Shown in pieces: positions 35,390 through 44,700 of a DNA stretch of 64,000 nt. Both the position numbers and the translations under genes were made by a program. The stretch spans positions 713,760-777,759 of the forward strand of contig NZ_FMCR01000002.1 in the NCBI RefSeq assembly GCF_900091575.1, in the 5' to 3' direction. The notes under the pieces are model-generated. The model was not told where the DNA came from. It ran no database searches and saw only the letters and a list, made by a program, of their open reading frames with translations. Positions within the stretch are counted from its first letter, which is position 1, and every line of letters starts with the position of its first letter. This DNA comes from Micromonospora saelicesensis (GTDB lineage Bacteria; Actinomycetota; Actinomycetes; Mycobacteriales; Micromonosporaceae).

Positions 35390-36531
35390 CGTCGAACCCC
35401 CTCGTCGCCGCCGCTGCGGACACCCCGCCCAGCGCCTGGGCGGGCGTGTGGATCTGCGAGGACATCGAACTCATCGCCCAGGGCGTCCGCAACGGCAGTT
35501 GGATCGACGGCAGCCTCGGCGTCGTGAGCGCCGGCCTGGACGCTCTCGCCTTCGTCTCCGACCCGGTCGGCGCCCTGCTCCAGTACGGGATCGCCTGGCT
35601 CATCGAACACGTCAAACCGCTCAGCGAGGCGCTGGACTGGCTCGCCGGCGACCCGGCACAGATCACCGCACACGCCCAGACCTGGCGCAACGTCGCCGGA
35701 TCGCTACGCGACGACGCCGCCGAACTCGCTCGCGCCGTCCGCACCGACGTCGCCGGCTGGGGCGGCAGTGCCGGCCCCGCCTACCGCGCCTGGGCCAACG
35801 AACAGCGACAGGCCATCACCGGGCTCGCCCAGGGTGCCGACACCATGGCCGCGCTCACCGAAGGAGCCGCCGGCCTGGTGGCCGCCGTCCGGCTCCTGGT
35901 CCGCGACGCCATCGCCACCTGCGTGTCCCGCATCATCGTGTACGCGGGTGAACTCCTCATCACCGGCGGACTGGCCGCGCCGCTGGTCGTGGAGCAGGTC
36001 ACGACGCTGGTGGCGTCGTGGGGGGCGCGGATCGCGCGGTTGTTGCGCGGATTGCTGGCCAGCCTGCGGCGGCTGATTCCGGAGATGCGCCGGCTCGGCG
36101 ACCTCATTGAGAAACTCAAGCAGGCGCTGGGGCGACTCCCGCGTGCCGGGGCAGACCCGGGTGACCTCAGTCGGGTTCGCGGTCGAGGCGCTGGTCCCCG
36201 AATGCCGATGAACATGGAGGCGGTGACGACCATTGCTGCGAAGTACGGAATCGACATCTCCGACATTCGGCTCACGGTCAACAACCGGGTGTCTGGAGTG
36301 TGCGGACTGACGAAGCCCGACGGGTCGGTCATGCTCTGTCGAGAAGCCTTCCGCAGTGAGGAGGACCTTGCCCGTACGCTCGAGCATGAGCGGTTCCATG
36401 CCGCCGAACTCCGGCAAGGCCGCCCGTACCCTGCCACCCGTCATGAGATCGACGCATTCGAGGACCGGGCTTATGCGCATGAGGAACAGTGGTGGACCGA
36501 CCATTCGGTCAGGCCCGAAGGAGCGCAGTGA
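35386..36531 (+). CDS. Type VII secretion effector with C-terminal HExxH metallopeptidase-like domain
   Basis: The 381-residue protein has a helical N-terminal export/WXG-like part (about 1-250, W-G-G turn at 125-127, a hydrophobic segment near 185-205 and a basic linker). The C-terminal domain (about 270-381) contains H-E-R-F-H (334-338) preceded by L-A-R-T-L-E, a canonical zincin HExxH helix, and downstream acidic residues (E-I-D-A-F-E-D-R) that may supply the third ligand. This is the layout of polymorphic toxins. The gene overlaps its upstream neighbour (GTGA) and the downstream zinc-ribbon gene (TGATG). Toxicity and protease activity are inferred. Confidence 0.8.
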   Translation: MTSNPLVAAAADTPPSAWAGVWICEDIELIAQGVRNGSWIDGSLGVVSAGLDALAFVSDPVGALLQYGIAWLIEHVKPLSEALDWLAGDPAQITAHAQTWRNVAGSLRDDAAELARAVRTDVAGWGGSAGPAYRAWANEQRQAITGLAQGADTMAALTEGAAGLVAAVRLLVRDAIATCVSRIIVYAGELLITGGLAAPLVVEQVTTLVASWGARIARLLRGLLASLRRLIPEMRRLGDLIEKLKQALGRLPRAGADPGDLSRVRGRGAGPRMPMNMEAVTTIAAKYGIDISDIRLTVNNRVSGVCGLTKPDGSVMLCREAFRSEEDLARTLEHERFHAAELRQGRPYPATRHEIDAFEDRAYAHEEQWWTDHSVRPEGAQ

Positions 36532-36815
36532 TGGCCACGTTCGATGAGTGGTTGACGGCGTACGACGTTGTCTACCGCGCTCTGCCGGCAACATCAGAGC
36601 TTGCCTGCCCGAACTGCGGGCACCCGACCCTGCGGATCGTCTTCACGGCACGGCCCGCAGCCGAGCATGGCTACGTCTCGTTCTGGTGCGACACCTGCCT
36701 TGAGGGGATCTACGTGTCCCGGGCCCCTATTCCAGTCGGGGTCACCGCTCGATCGACGGACGAACCGACCGAGAAACGCAACCGTGGCATCCCCGACTAC
36801 CGCCTCGTGACGTAG
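36531..36815 (+). CDS. Zinc-ribbon protein, candidate immunity protein for the metallopeptidase effector
   Basis: The 94-residue protein has two CxxC pairs, C-P-N-C (Cys26/29) and C-D-T-C (Cys53/56), the layout of a small zinc ribbon. The ATG overlaps the effector stop by one base and GAAGGAG precedes it, so both are co-translated. Immunity genes normally sit exactly here in polymorphic toxin loci. No family is recognised; an immunity role is inference from position. Confidence 0.7.
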   Translation: MATFDEWLTAYDVVYRALPATSELACPNCGHPTLRIVFTARPAAEHGYVSFWCDTCLEGIYVSRAPIPVGVTARSTDEPTEKRNRGIPDYRLVT

Positions 36816-36828
36816 AACCGGGTCACAC

Positions 36829-36965
36829 CGGCGGAGGCGGCGGGAGAACGCACCGGCGTGGCCCTCGCGGAGCAGGCAGCGCCGGCCGCCGGGCAGCCGC
36901 AGATCGCAGAAGACCCCCAGCCGGAGTATGTGATGGCCCTCCCTGGAGACGGTGATTCCCCGGGC
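36829..36965 (-). pseudogene. Remnant of the 83-residue Cys-rich protein (decayed copy of the gene at 52550)
   Basis: The minus strand encodes a stretch closely matching the C-terminal half of the protein at 52550-52801: both contain F-C-D-L-R-L-P-G-G-R-R-C-L-L-R followed by S-R-R-L-R-R. The N-terminal 40 residues are absent, the stop codon is lost, and the last putative zinc ligand (G-G-C) is changed to G-A-F. It starts a decayed copy of the whole XRE-DUF397 module. Confidence 0.75.
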
Positions 36966-37025
36966 CGCCGGAGTCCGACCGACGCTAGGCGGCGCTCGAA
37001 CCCGGCGCCACCGAGAGCACCGACC

Positions 37026-37091
37026 CGGACATCTACAACGAATCGTTGACAGGGCCTTCGGCAAGGTCGAATCAAACGACGTGATCAATTC
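37026..37091 (+). pseudogene. Remnant of an XRE/DUF5753 regulator C-terminus
   Basis: In two different frames the plus strand encodes Y-N-E-S-L-T-G (37032-37054) and E-S-N-D-V-I (37069-37086), matching Y-S-E-S-L-T-G and D-S-R-D-M-I near the end of the intact regulator at 53331-54218. Most of the gene between and before is deleted. Confidence 0.65.
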
Positions 37092-37285
37092 GATGGCTGG
37101 ACTGAGCTGCCAATCACGCCTGGGGCAAGGGCACTCGCAGCGGCGACAGCGGTCGCGAGTGCGTCGGGGCCGCCATCAACCTTCCCGGTATCGTCGCCGT
37201 CCGCGTTCAAAGCACGCCGCAGGACCGTGGCTCACCTTCACCGTTGGGAGATGGACCGATCTCATCGGGACGGTCATACGCGGGG
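37092..37285 (+). pseudogene. Frameshifted DUF397 gene
   Basis: The stretch encodes W-G-K-G-T-R-S-G-D-S-G and I-N-L-P-G-I-V-A-V-R in one frame and then G-P-W-L-T-F-T-V-G-R-W in another, the N- and C-terminal halves of a DUF397 protein. Nucleotides align with the intact gene at 54211-54417. At least one frameshift, and another near the start, disable it. It directly follows the regulator remnant, in the same order as in the intact module. Confidence 0.75.
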
Positions 37286-37535
37286 GTAGTCGAATTTCAG
37301 CGGGCACCACTCGCTCGCAGAGTGAACATATCTCGAAAGCTCCGGCAGATAAGGGGCATAATCACCGCAATCACCCCTCAGTAGGCGTGACCAGCTACCG
37401 CCATTCCGCTCTGCCGCAACAACTCTATTTGATCCTTTTGTTTGGTCCACCTAGCGCACATTCGCCGCCGAACGGGCGGGCCTGACACCTGATCAGCGGC
37501 TAGCCAGAAGCGCGGGTGATCATGAGAATCGGCTA
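37286..37535. other. Gene-free, AT-richer stretch after the decayed module
   Basis: No reading frame here looks coding. The base composition is visibly less GC-rich than the surroundings. The only repeats noted are two CGGCTAG copies and two TGATCA sites shortly before the PASTA gene. It may be leftover DNA of the decayed module plus the promoter of the next gene. Confidence 0.4.
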
Positions 37536-38051
37536 GTGAACTTTCCACAACAACCGTCTCCGCCTCCCGGCATGCCCGCCATGCCGAAGAAGGCAACCAA
37601 CCCGTTCATTGTTGGCCTCGCCGCAGGCGCTGTCGCTCTAATCGTCGGCTGCTGCGGTGGTGTGGCTATCGGCCGAAGCATGGGCGAATCCGATCCTGAG
37701 CCTGCGGCAATCGCATCGATTCCCGCCGGCATTCCTCGGACGGACACCGCCCCGAGCGCACCGACCGCCGCGACGACGACCCCAGCCATCACCAGCACGC
37801 CGACCACCTCACCAACTAGTACCGTGCCGGCGACTATCACGATGCCCAACGTGGTAGGGAAAAACGCGGCCGTGGCCGCAGACCAACTCCGTAAGCTCGG
37901 ATTCACCGAAGTGCAGTACGGGTCTCAAGACGAGAACGACACCGTTGTGCTGCTCGCTTCGAACTGGACCGTCACCAAGCAGTCGGCCAAGGCTGCGAGC
38001 AAGGTGCCCTCCGACACACTGATTGTGCTCACCTGCACGAAACAGCGTTGA
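37536..38051 (+). CDS. Membrane-anchored PASTA-domain protein
   Basis: The 171-residue protein has a Pro/Met-rich cytosolic N-terminus, a membrane helix at about 25-44 with C-C-G-G, a Thr/Pro-rich extracellular linker (about 65-100) and one PASTA domain (about 103-170, M-P-N-V-V-G-K-N-A-A-V-A, L-R-K-L-G-F). PASTA modules bind cell-wall muropeptides in Ser/Thr kinases and penicillin-binding proteins; here there is no kinase domain. Start GTG at 37536. Confidence 0.8.
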   Translation: MNFPQQPSPPPGMPAMPKKATNPFIVGLAAGAVALIVGCCGGVAIGRSMGESDPEPAAIASIPAGIPRTDTAPSAPTAATTTPAITSTPTTSPTSTVPATITMPNVVGKNAAVAADQLRKLGFTEVQYGSQDENDTVVLLASNWTVTKQSAKAASKVPSDTLIVLTCTKQR

Positions 38052-38115
38052 CGGAAAATGGCGGAACACCCGAGAGCGACGTCGTCCCAGCCGCGCCAAT
38101 CACCATCAGTAGCAT

Positions 38116-38385
38116 ATGAGGAGCAATCAGTGTCTTAGCCCCACCCCTTCGCCGCACCTGCACACCGCACTTCCGGTGAGCCAGAAGGAAACCGGCCTCG
38201 CCTACCTCTTCTGGCTCTTCTTCGGATTCTTCGGTGGTCACCAGTTCTACCTTGGCAAGGTAGGGAGGGGCCTGCTCTATCTGTTCACCTTCGGCGTCCT
38301 CGGCCTGGGCACGCTGATCGATCTGTTCACGTTGCCGAGCCAGGTACGCCAGGTCAACACGCAGAGGGCTCTCGGGATCAGTTGA
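38116..38385 (+). CDS. TM2-domain membrane protein
   Basis: The product of up to 89 residues contains the TM2 pattern: two membrane helices joined by [12 protein letters not shown] and ending in [12 protein letters not shown]. The start is unclear. The ATG at 38116 lacks a Shine-Dalgarno, a GAGGAG at 38117 leads into GTG-TCT-TAG in another frame, and the in-frame GTG at 38176 begins at V-S-Q-K-E-T-G, where family members become conserved. A small frameshift near the start is possible. Confidence 0.75.
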   Translation: MRSNQCLSPTPSPHLHTALPVSQKETGLAYLFWLFFGFFGGHQFYLGKVGRGLLYLFTFGVLGLGTLIDLFTLPSQVRQVNTQRALGIS

Positions 38386-38480
38386 CCTTCACACAACCAG
38401 AGGCGTAGTGGTTGGCTGCTGGCTGTGGTTCTATCGCGGATACGTCCTGTCACGGCGAAACCCGTGAGATTCCAATTCAC

Positions 38481-38519
38481 GTCACGGCTTGCGCCGACCT
38501 AGGCGGCGCAGGCCGTGAC
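38481..38519. terminator. Bidirectional hairpin terminator between TM2 and helicase genes
   Basis: A 16-bp stem with one G-T pair (38481-38496 with 38504-38519) and a 7-nt loop lies in the 351-bp gene-free gap between convergent genes ending at 38385 (+) and 38737 (-). Nothing else recognisable is seen in the gap; a tRNA was looked for and not found. Confidence 0.75.
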
Positions 38520-38736
38520 CGGATCAGGGGGCGGACCCTCGGCCTCCCGTGCCCGCACAACCCGCCGCAGTTGCCGTACTCCACACTCGAAACCGTTTGA
38601 TGATTTCGCCGACGTCAGAAAAGTTGCTGGGCGCCATCGCCACCGTACGGCGCGACTTCCGCAGCGAACGGGACAGCCCGCGCGATCGTCAGAGCAATGC
38701 TGGGATGAGCCGTCTGCCGTAACGACGGTGCGTATG

Positions 38737-41700
38737 TCATGCCAGGTTGAGGCGACCTTCCTGGTCGAAGCGGAGGCGACCGCTGGTCACGGCGACGTGC
38801 AACCCGTACCGGAGCAGCTTGTCGATCTTTTCGGTGCGTCGGCGGTAGCCGAGCCGTTCCAGGCCAGCGCGCAGCAGCCGCTCCTCGTCCATGCTCGGTA
38901 CGTCCTGCAGCGCGTGCACGAGGGCGTTAGCCACCTCCTCGGGTGGCACCTCCTCGAACGCCCGGTCGTTGCTCGCCTGGGTGACCCGGTACCTGCGGTA
39001 GGTCTGCGGGTCAACGCCATCGGGCCAGGCGTACCGGCTCACGGTCGGGTGCGTGTACAGGCGGCGGGTGTCGACGAGCGACAGCACGGCGGTGCGCCGG
39101 TCCTCCCGGGTCCGGAGGAAGCCGAACCGCGCGAGGGCGAGGCGTGCGAGCCGGTGCTGCTCGATGGGCCCCTCAGAGGCGATGATTTCGCGGAGCGCGT
39201 TCCGCATCAGGTCGCGTATCCGCTGGTCGGTGGCCAGGAGGTCGAGGTCGGCCTGGTCTCCGAGCGAGGTTGGGACGTACGGAACGAAGGGGCTTGCCGT
39301 GATGGTGTCGGCGGCCGACGCGGCCGTGACCGGCACGGCGGTGGTAGCCGCGGCGAGTGCGGTGACGGGTGACGCCGATGCGCCTCGGATGGGCTCTTCT
39401 TCCACCGCGAGACGTGGCTGCGGCAACTCGGCGGTCGGCGCCGAGCGTGGCCGCTCCACGTCCGCTGCGGGGCGCGGCTGCGGCAGCTCGATGCTCTCTG
39501 GGACTGCCGACGACTCGGATGCGGGTTCGGCGGTCGTGGGGGCCTCGACTCGGATGACCGCTTCGTCGACCCGGTCGAGCAGCGCCGTCCGGTCGTGGAT
39601 CCACGCCGGCAGCCAGAACCGCACGACCTCCGGCCAGCCCATGATCGAGCGGAGAAGCGTCGGTGCGGAGTCCCGGTCGGCCACCGTCGGGCGGGCGCTC
39701 CAGTCCGGTCCGTCGAGCATGACCGCCACCTGCCACCGCGGTGAGCCTGGTTTGCGTACGGCGATGTCCACAGTGAAGTCGGAGAGGCCGTGCGAGGTAC
39801 GGACCTCGTGGCCGCGATCGCGCAGCGCCGCGGCCACCTCGTCGCGGATCCGACTGCGCCGCTCCGTGCGGTCGGTGGCGAGGTCGCCCAGGCGCTCCGC
39901 GCCGGCGGCGGCCATCTCGCAGTACGCCCGCAGGTGCTGCGTTCCCAGCGCTGACGTACGGGACAGGTCGATGTCGGACGGGTCGAACGACGAATAGAGG
40001 ATGACCTGGCGGCGGGCGCGGGTGATGGCCACGTTGAGCCGCCGCTCGCCGCCGGCCTGGCTGAGCGGACCGAAGTTCAGCGGGAGCTGGCCAGTCTCCA
40101 GGTTGGTGGAGAAGGCCAGGGAGAACAGGACGACGTCCCGCTCGTCGCCCTGCACGTTCTCCAGGTTCTTCACGAAGATCGGCTCCGCGACCGCACCGGA
40201 GAGCTGCTCACGGATGATCGGGTCGGTGCTCTCCTCCAGCAGGTTGAGGATCAGATCCCGCTGCTGGATGTTGAAGGTGACCACGCCGACGGACTGGGTG
40301 GCGGTCGCCGGGTCGTGCAACCGCCGGGTGATGTCCGCGAGGATCGCCCGTGCCTCGACCTCGTTGGTGCGGGATCCGCCCCGGTCGTACTGGCCCTCGA
40401 CGCGCCGCCAGCTGACGCCCGCCGAACTGGCGGCACCGGGCGACGGGAGGCTGGAGAGCTTGTTGTCGTAGTAGTAGCGGTTGGAGAAGGCGATGAGTGA
40501 CTCGTCGTGACTGCGGTAGTGCCAGGAGAGCCACCGTTGCGGCAGTCCCGACTCGACGGCCTCGCTGAGAATGCTCTCCAGATCCTCCGGCACCGGGCCG
40601 TTGCCCTCGTCGACCTCGTCCACGCTGTGGCTGGCCTGCATGATGCTGCTCGGCGGCATCTGCCGGGAGTCGCCGACCACCACCACGGCGCTGCCCCGAC
40701 CCATCGCGCCGATCGCCTCCGCCACGCGGATCTGCGAGGCCTCGTCGAAGATGACGAGGTCGAAACGTTGGCTGCCTGGCGCCAGGAAGTTCGCTGCGGA
40801 CGCGGGGCTGACCAGCACGCACGGGGTCAGTGCGAGCACCGCGTCCGCGTACTGCTCGAACAGTTCCCGGAAGGACCGCCCGCCCCGCTTACGGCGGAGC
40901 TCCGCCGCGAAGTCAGCGAAGCGGCCCCGCCGGTCGGCCGGGCTGAAGGGGCGGCGCCGGACCAGCACCGACGGCAACTGCGTCGGCAGCGCGGAGCGCA
41001 GCTCACCGGCCGCCGCCTCGAATTGGCTGATCTGGTCGTCGTGCAGTTCCGGGTCGAAGTACTGCAGGCCGCCGGCCCGTACCCGCTCGGCGAGGGACGC
41101 CCTCGCGACTCCCCGCCGGTAGACCTCCTCGGCGAGATGCGCGGGCACCTCGGCGCGCAGCAGTTGGTCCCGATAGTCGGTGAGGTTGGCCGAGGCGAGC
41201 ACGTCGGCGTGGGCCAGGACGGTCGCCCATCGGCGCAGTGGGAACAACTCCTCGGCCTGCAACTCGTGCAGCCAGGCCGCGCCGTCGCGCTGCCAGGCGT
41301 CGGTCCAGTGCGAACCGGCGGCCCACAGGGTCAGCTCGGCCTCACCGGAGCGCAACACCCCGTGCCAGGCCCGCCACCGCGAGGCGAACCGGTCGAGGAG
41401 CACCGCGCCGACATCGGTAAACCCGCCGTGAAACAGCTCCCAGGCCTGCGGATACCGGGCCAGAAGCGTCCGGCCGACCCGGGTCGCCTCGATCGCTTCG
41501 GTCAACCGCTCCTGAGCGTTGGGGTCCGTGGGCCGCCACTGCGACAGCCGCAGCCCGCCCACCGCCGCAAAATGCTGGTGGAGGGCCGCTGCCTGCGCCT
41601 GGGCGGCCACCAGCCGACCGGTGGCAACCTCCACCCGCTCGACGTCGAGCGTCGCACCGGCAACCAGGTGCACCGCCAGCCGATCCACAATGGCCTGCCG

Positions 41701-44700
41701 ACGCTTGCGCTTACCGATCAGCTTCTTCGCCGCCTCCTGGGCCTCACCGTGCCAGGCGGTCAGCTCCGGTCGAGCAAACACGTCCGGCCGGAAGGTGGCC
41801 AGCTCACCGGCGAAGCCCTGCCGGAAGGCCGCCAGGTCCGCCTGGAGCCGAGCCACCGCCTCGTCCCACCGCCGGTCGCTGGCGTGCAGGGTGGTCTGCC
41901 GGTCCGGCAGCAGTCCGCGTACGGCGAGCCAGGCGCCCGCCTGCAGCTCGCTCACGGTCTCCGGGGCGGGCAGCGTCCGCAGCAACTCGACCAGGTGCGG
42001 GTGGGCGGCGAGGTCGGCACGGAGGCGTTCGAGCTCACCGGCGATCTCGGTGACTGCGGCGCCGTGCAACCCGTCGAGGGTGCGGCAGCCGCTGAGCGCC
42101 CACGGGTGCGCGGCCCGAAGTCGGGCCGATCGTGCGGCCGCCGGGAACTCCCGCACTGTCGCCTCGACCTGCGCGCGTGCCGGGGCGGGTGCGTGCAGGT
42201 ACGCCACCGGAATTGGCGCGACCGGGCCGTCCCCGTACGCCAGGGTCTGCTCGTAGGCCGACCAGAGCGACATCCCGACGGGGTTGGTGGTGTGCACCTG
42301 GGCCGGGTACTCGGCCAGTGGGGCGAGCCGCGTCCGGTAGGCCGTCTCGACGGCTGTCCACGTGCCGTCGCCGCCCTGGTCGTACTGGTCGAGCGCGTCG
42401 CGCAGCTGCTGGCGGATCGCGTTGAGGGACTGCTTGCGCCCGTGCAGGTCGAGGGCGAACGGCCCGAGGCCGATCTGCTTGAGGCGGCGCTTGACCACCT
42501 CCAGGGCGGCCTGTTTCTCGGCGACGAACAGCACCGATCGGCCCGCGCTGACCGCCCGGGCGATCATGTTGGTGATGGTCTGGGACTTGCCGGTGCCCGG
42601 CGGGCCCTCCAGGACGAAGGAGTGGCCGCGCTCGGCGCGCACGATGGCCTGCATCTGCGACCCGTCGGCGGGGATGGGCAGGTGCAGGTCCGCCTCGTCG
42701 ACAGCGATCTCGACGTCGTGCTCCGGGCGGGCGGGATCGTCGAACGTGGCGCCGGAGGACTCGACCAGGTGCCGGACGACCGGGTTCTCCATGAACCGGG
42801 GCCAGTGGTCGGTGAGGTCCCGCCACATCTGGAAGGTGGAGAACTGCAACAGTCGAAGGCTGGCGGTCTCGTCGATGCGGTAGTTGAGCCGGTTGTCGAG
42901 CAGCCCGGTGTTGATTGCGGCCAGGGTCTTGGCGATGTCGATGCCTCGCTCGTCGAGGACCGGTCGCTCCAGCTCCGGGATCCGCACACTGTGCTTGACC
43001 CGCAACCACTCGATCAGGCAGTAGTTCGGGCTGGCGACCTCCGTGCCGTCGATGACCATCGCGTACGGGCGACGGCCGCTGCCGCCCTCGATGCGCACCG
43101 GCAGGAGGAACAGCGGCGCGTACGCCTCTCCCCCGGTCGTCTTCGTGTGCACCAGGGTGCCGATGGTCAGGTAGAGGTAGTTGCTGCCGGTCTCCTGCTC
43201 CATCGTGCGCGCCTCACGCTGCAACGCGCGCATCGCCGTCTTGTAGCGGGCGTCGGTGACCGCGCCATAGACCCGCCGGTCGGTACGCAGCTCCCGGGTC
43301 AGGATCTCGGCGTCGAGGTCCTGCGCCCGACGTGCCCCGGCCAGCTCGTGGACGTGGCTGATGTCGTCCTGCGGGATGACCTGCACCTGGCGGCCGTCGT
43401 GGATGAGGTCGTCGAGCAGGGCCAGCGCACCCGCCGGCACGTGCAGGTCCAGGCCACGGCCACGCTTGGGCAGGTTGAGCAGCGGGTTACGCAGGCTCAG
43501 GTCGAGCAGCGACTTCTTCCACTGCTGGACGCGCGCCGGCGACCCGTCGGACTGCGCCGGCACCTCCTCGCCCTCGTCGGCGAACTGCCGCAGCTTCGCG
43601 GCGGCCACGCCGGGCGGAAGGTCGAGGGACGCTGTTATCTTCGCCGTTGCCTCGGGGTCGACCGCGGCGGGCGCGATCAGTTCGTCGGGCGACGGCAGCG
43701 GGCGGATCCCCGAGCGATGGGCCAGGTGCACGTCGACGACGCCCTGCATGCGTTCGCCGTCACCGCGGAAGTGGCCGAGCCCGACGCGTACCGCCTCGGT
43801 GAAGGTCGCCGACTGCGCGCCCGGCCCGATGCGGGTCAACTCGACCGGCACGGCCCGGCCCGAGTCGACCATTGAGATCAGCAGGTTGGTCTCGGTCACC
43901 GCGGCAGAGCCCAGCCGCTCCTCCTCCAGCAGGAAGCCACCGAAAGCGTGCCCCGCGCTGACGAAGATGAGGGGGTGCAGCCCCGCCGCCTCCAGACACG
44001 CGGCGTACGTGACGGACAGGTCGAGGCAGTTGCCGAGCCGCCCGTCGAGCACCGCCGCCGTCGTGCGCACCTTCTGGCCGGTGTTCTCGAAGGACGCCGG
44101 CAGGGTCTGGTAGGTGATCTCCATCTGGCGCAACGCCTCGTACACCGCGCCGGCGATCAGAGCCGCCCGCTCCGAACCCTCCTGATAACCCTGCAGCGAG
44201 CCGGAGCCGGTCCGCGCCAGCAGGAGCTGGGCGGCTGCCCGCAGAACCGCCTCCACCGCCCGGGTGTTCGGCTGCACGAAGGCCGCCAGGCTGTCGTACA
44301 GGGCAGGGCTGTTGAACCACTCGTTGTGCGCCAACACTCGTGACGGAGCGACCAGCCGCAGTGTCTGCGCCTGCGCCTCCACCCGGAGGGTGTAGTCGAC
44401 CGGGAACGCCTCGTCGGTGCGATACAGCAGCACGCGGTCGGGCGTGAAGTCGCGGAAGTCGTCCCAGCTCGTGCTCGCCCCGGGCCGCAACGGCGCAGCG
44501 AGGGTACGCGTCCACGGCTCGGTCAGCGCGCCGTCCGGGCCCCGCAGTTCCAGCGTCAACGTGACATCGGTCAGCGGCACCGCACCTCGGTTGACGAGCG
44601 TGAGGTGACGTACCAACGGCACCCGGTTGTGCACCAGGGCGGCGTTGATCGCCGGCTGCACGATCAGCCCAACTTCGAGCTGGTCGTCGTCGGCGGTGAA

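Noticed and set aside
36952..37485. Long open frame across the decayed module
   Set aside because: Only parts of it match DUF397, in a frame that changes; the rest is low-complexity and matches nothing, so it is pseudogene sequence.
38400..38480. Possible tRNA-like sequence before the helicase terminator
   Set aside because: No acceptor, anticodon and T-arm set could be paired; there is no GTTCGA-type T-loop in the right place.
40507..43875. 1122-residue open frame opposite the giant helicase
   Set aside because: It is an antisense shadow with low-complexity composition; the helicase strand has all expected motifs.
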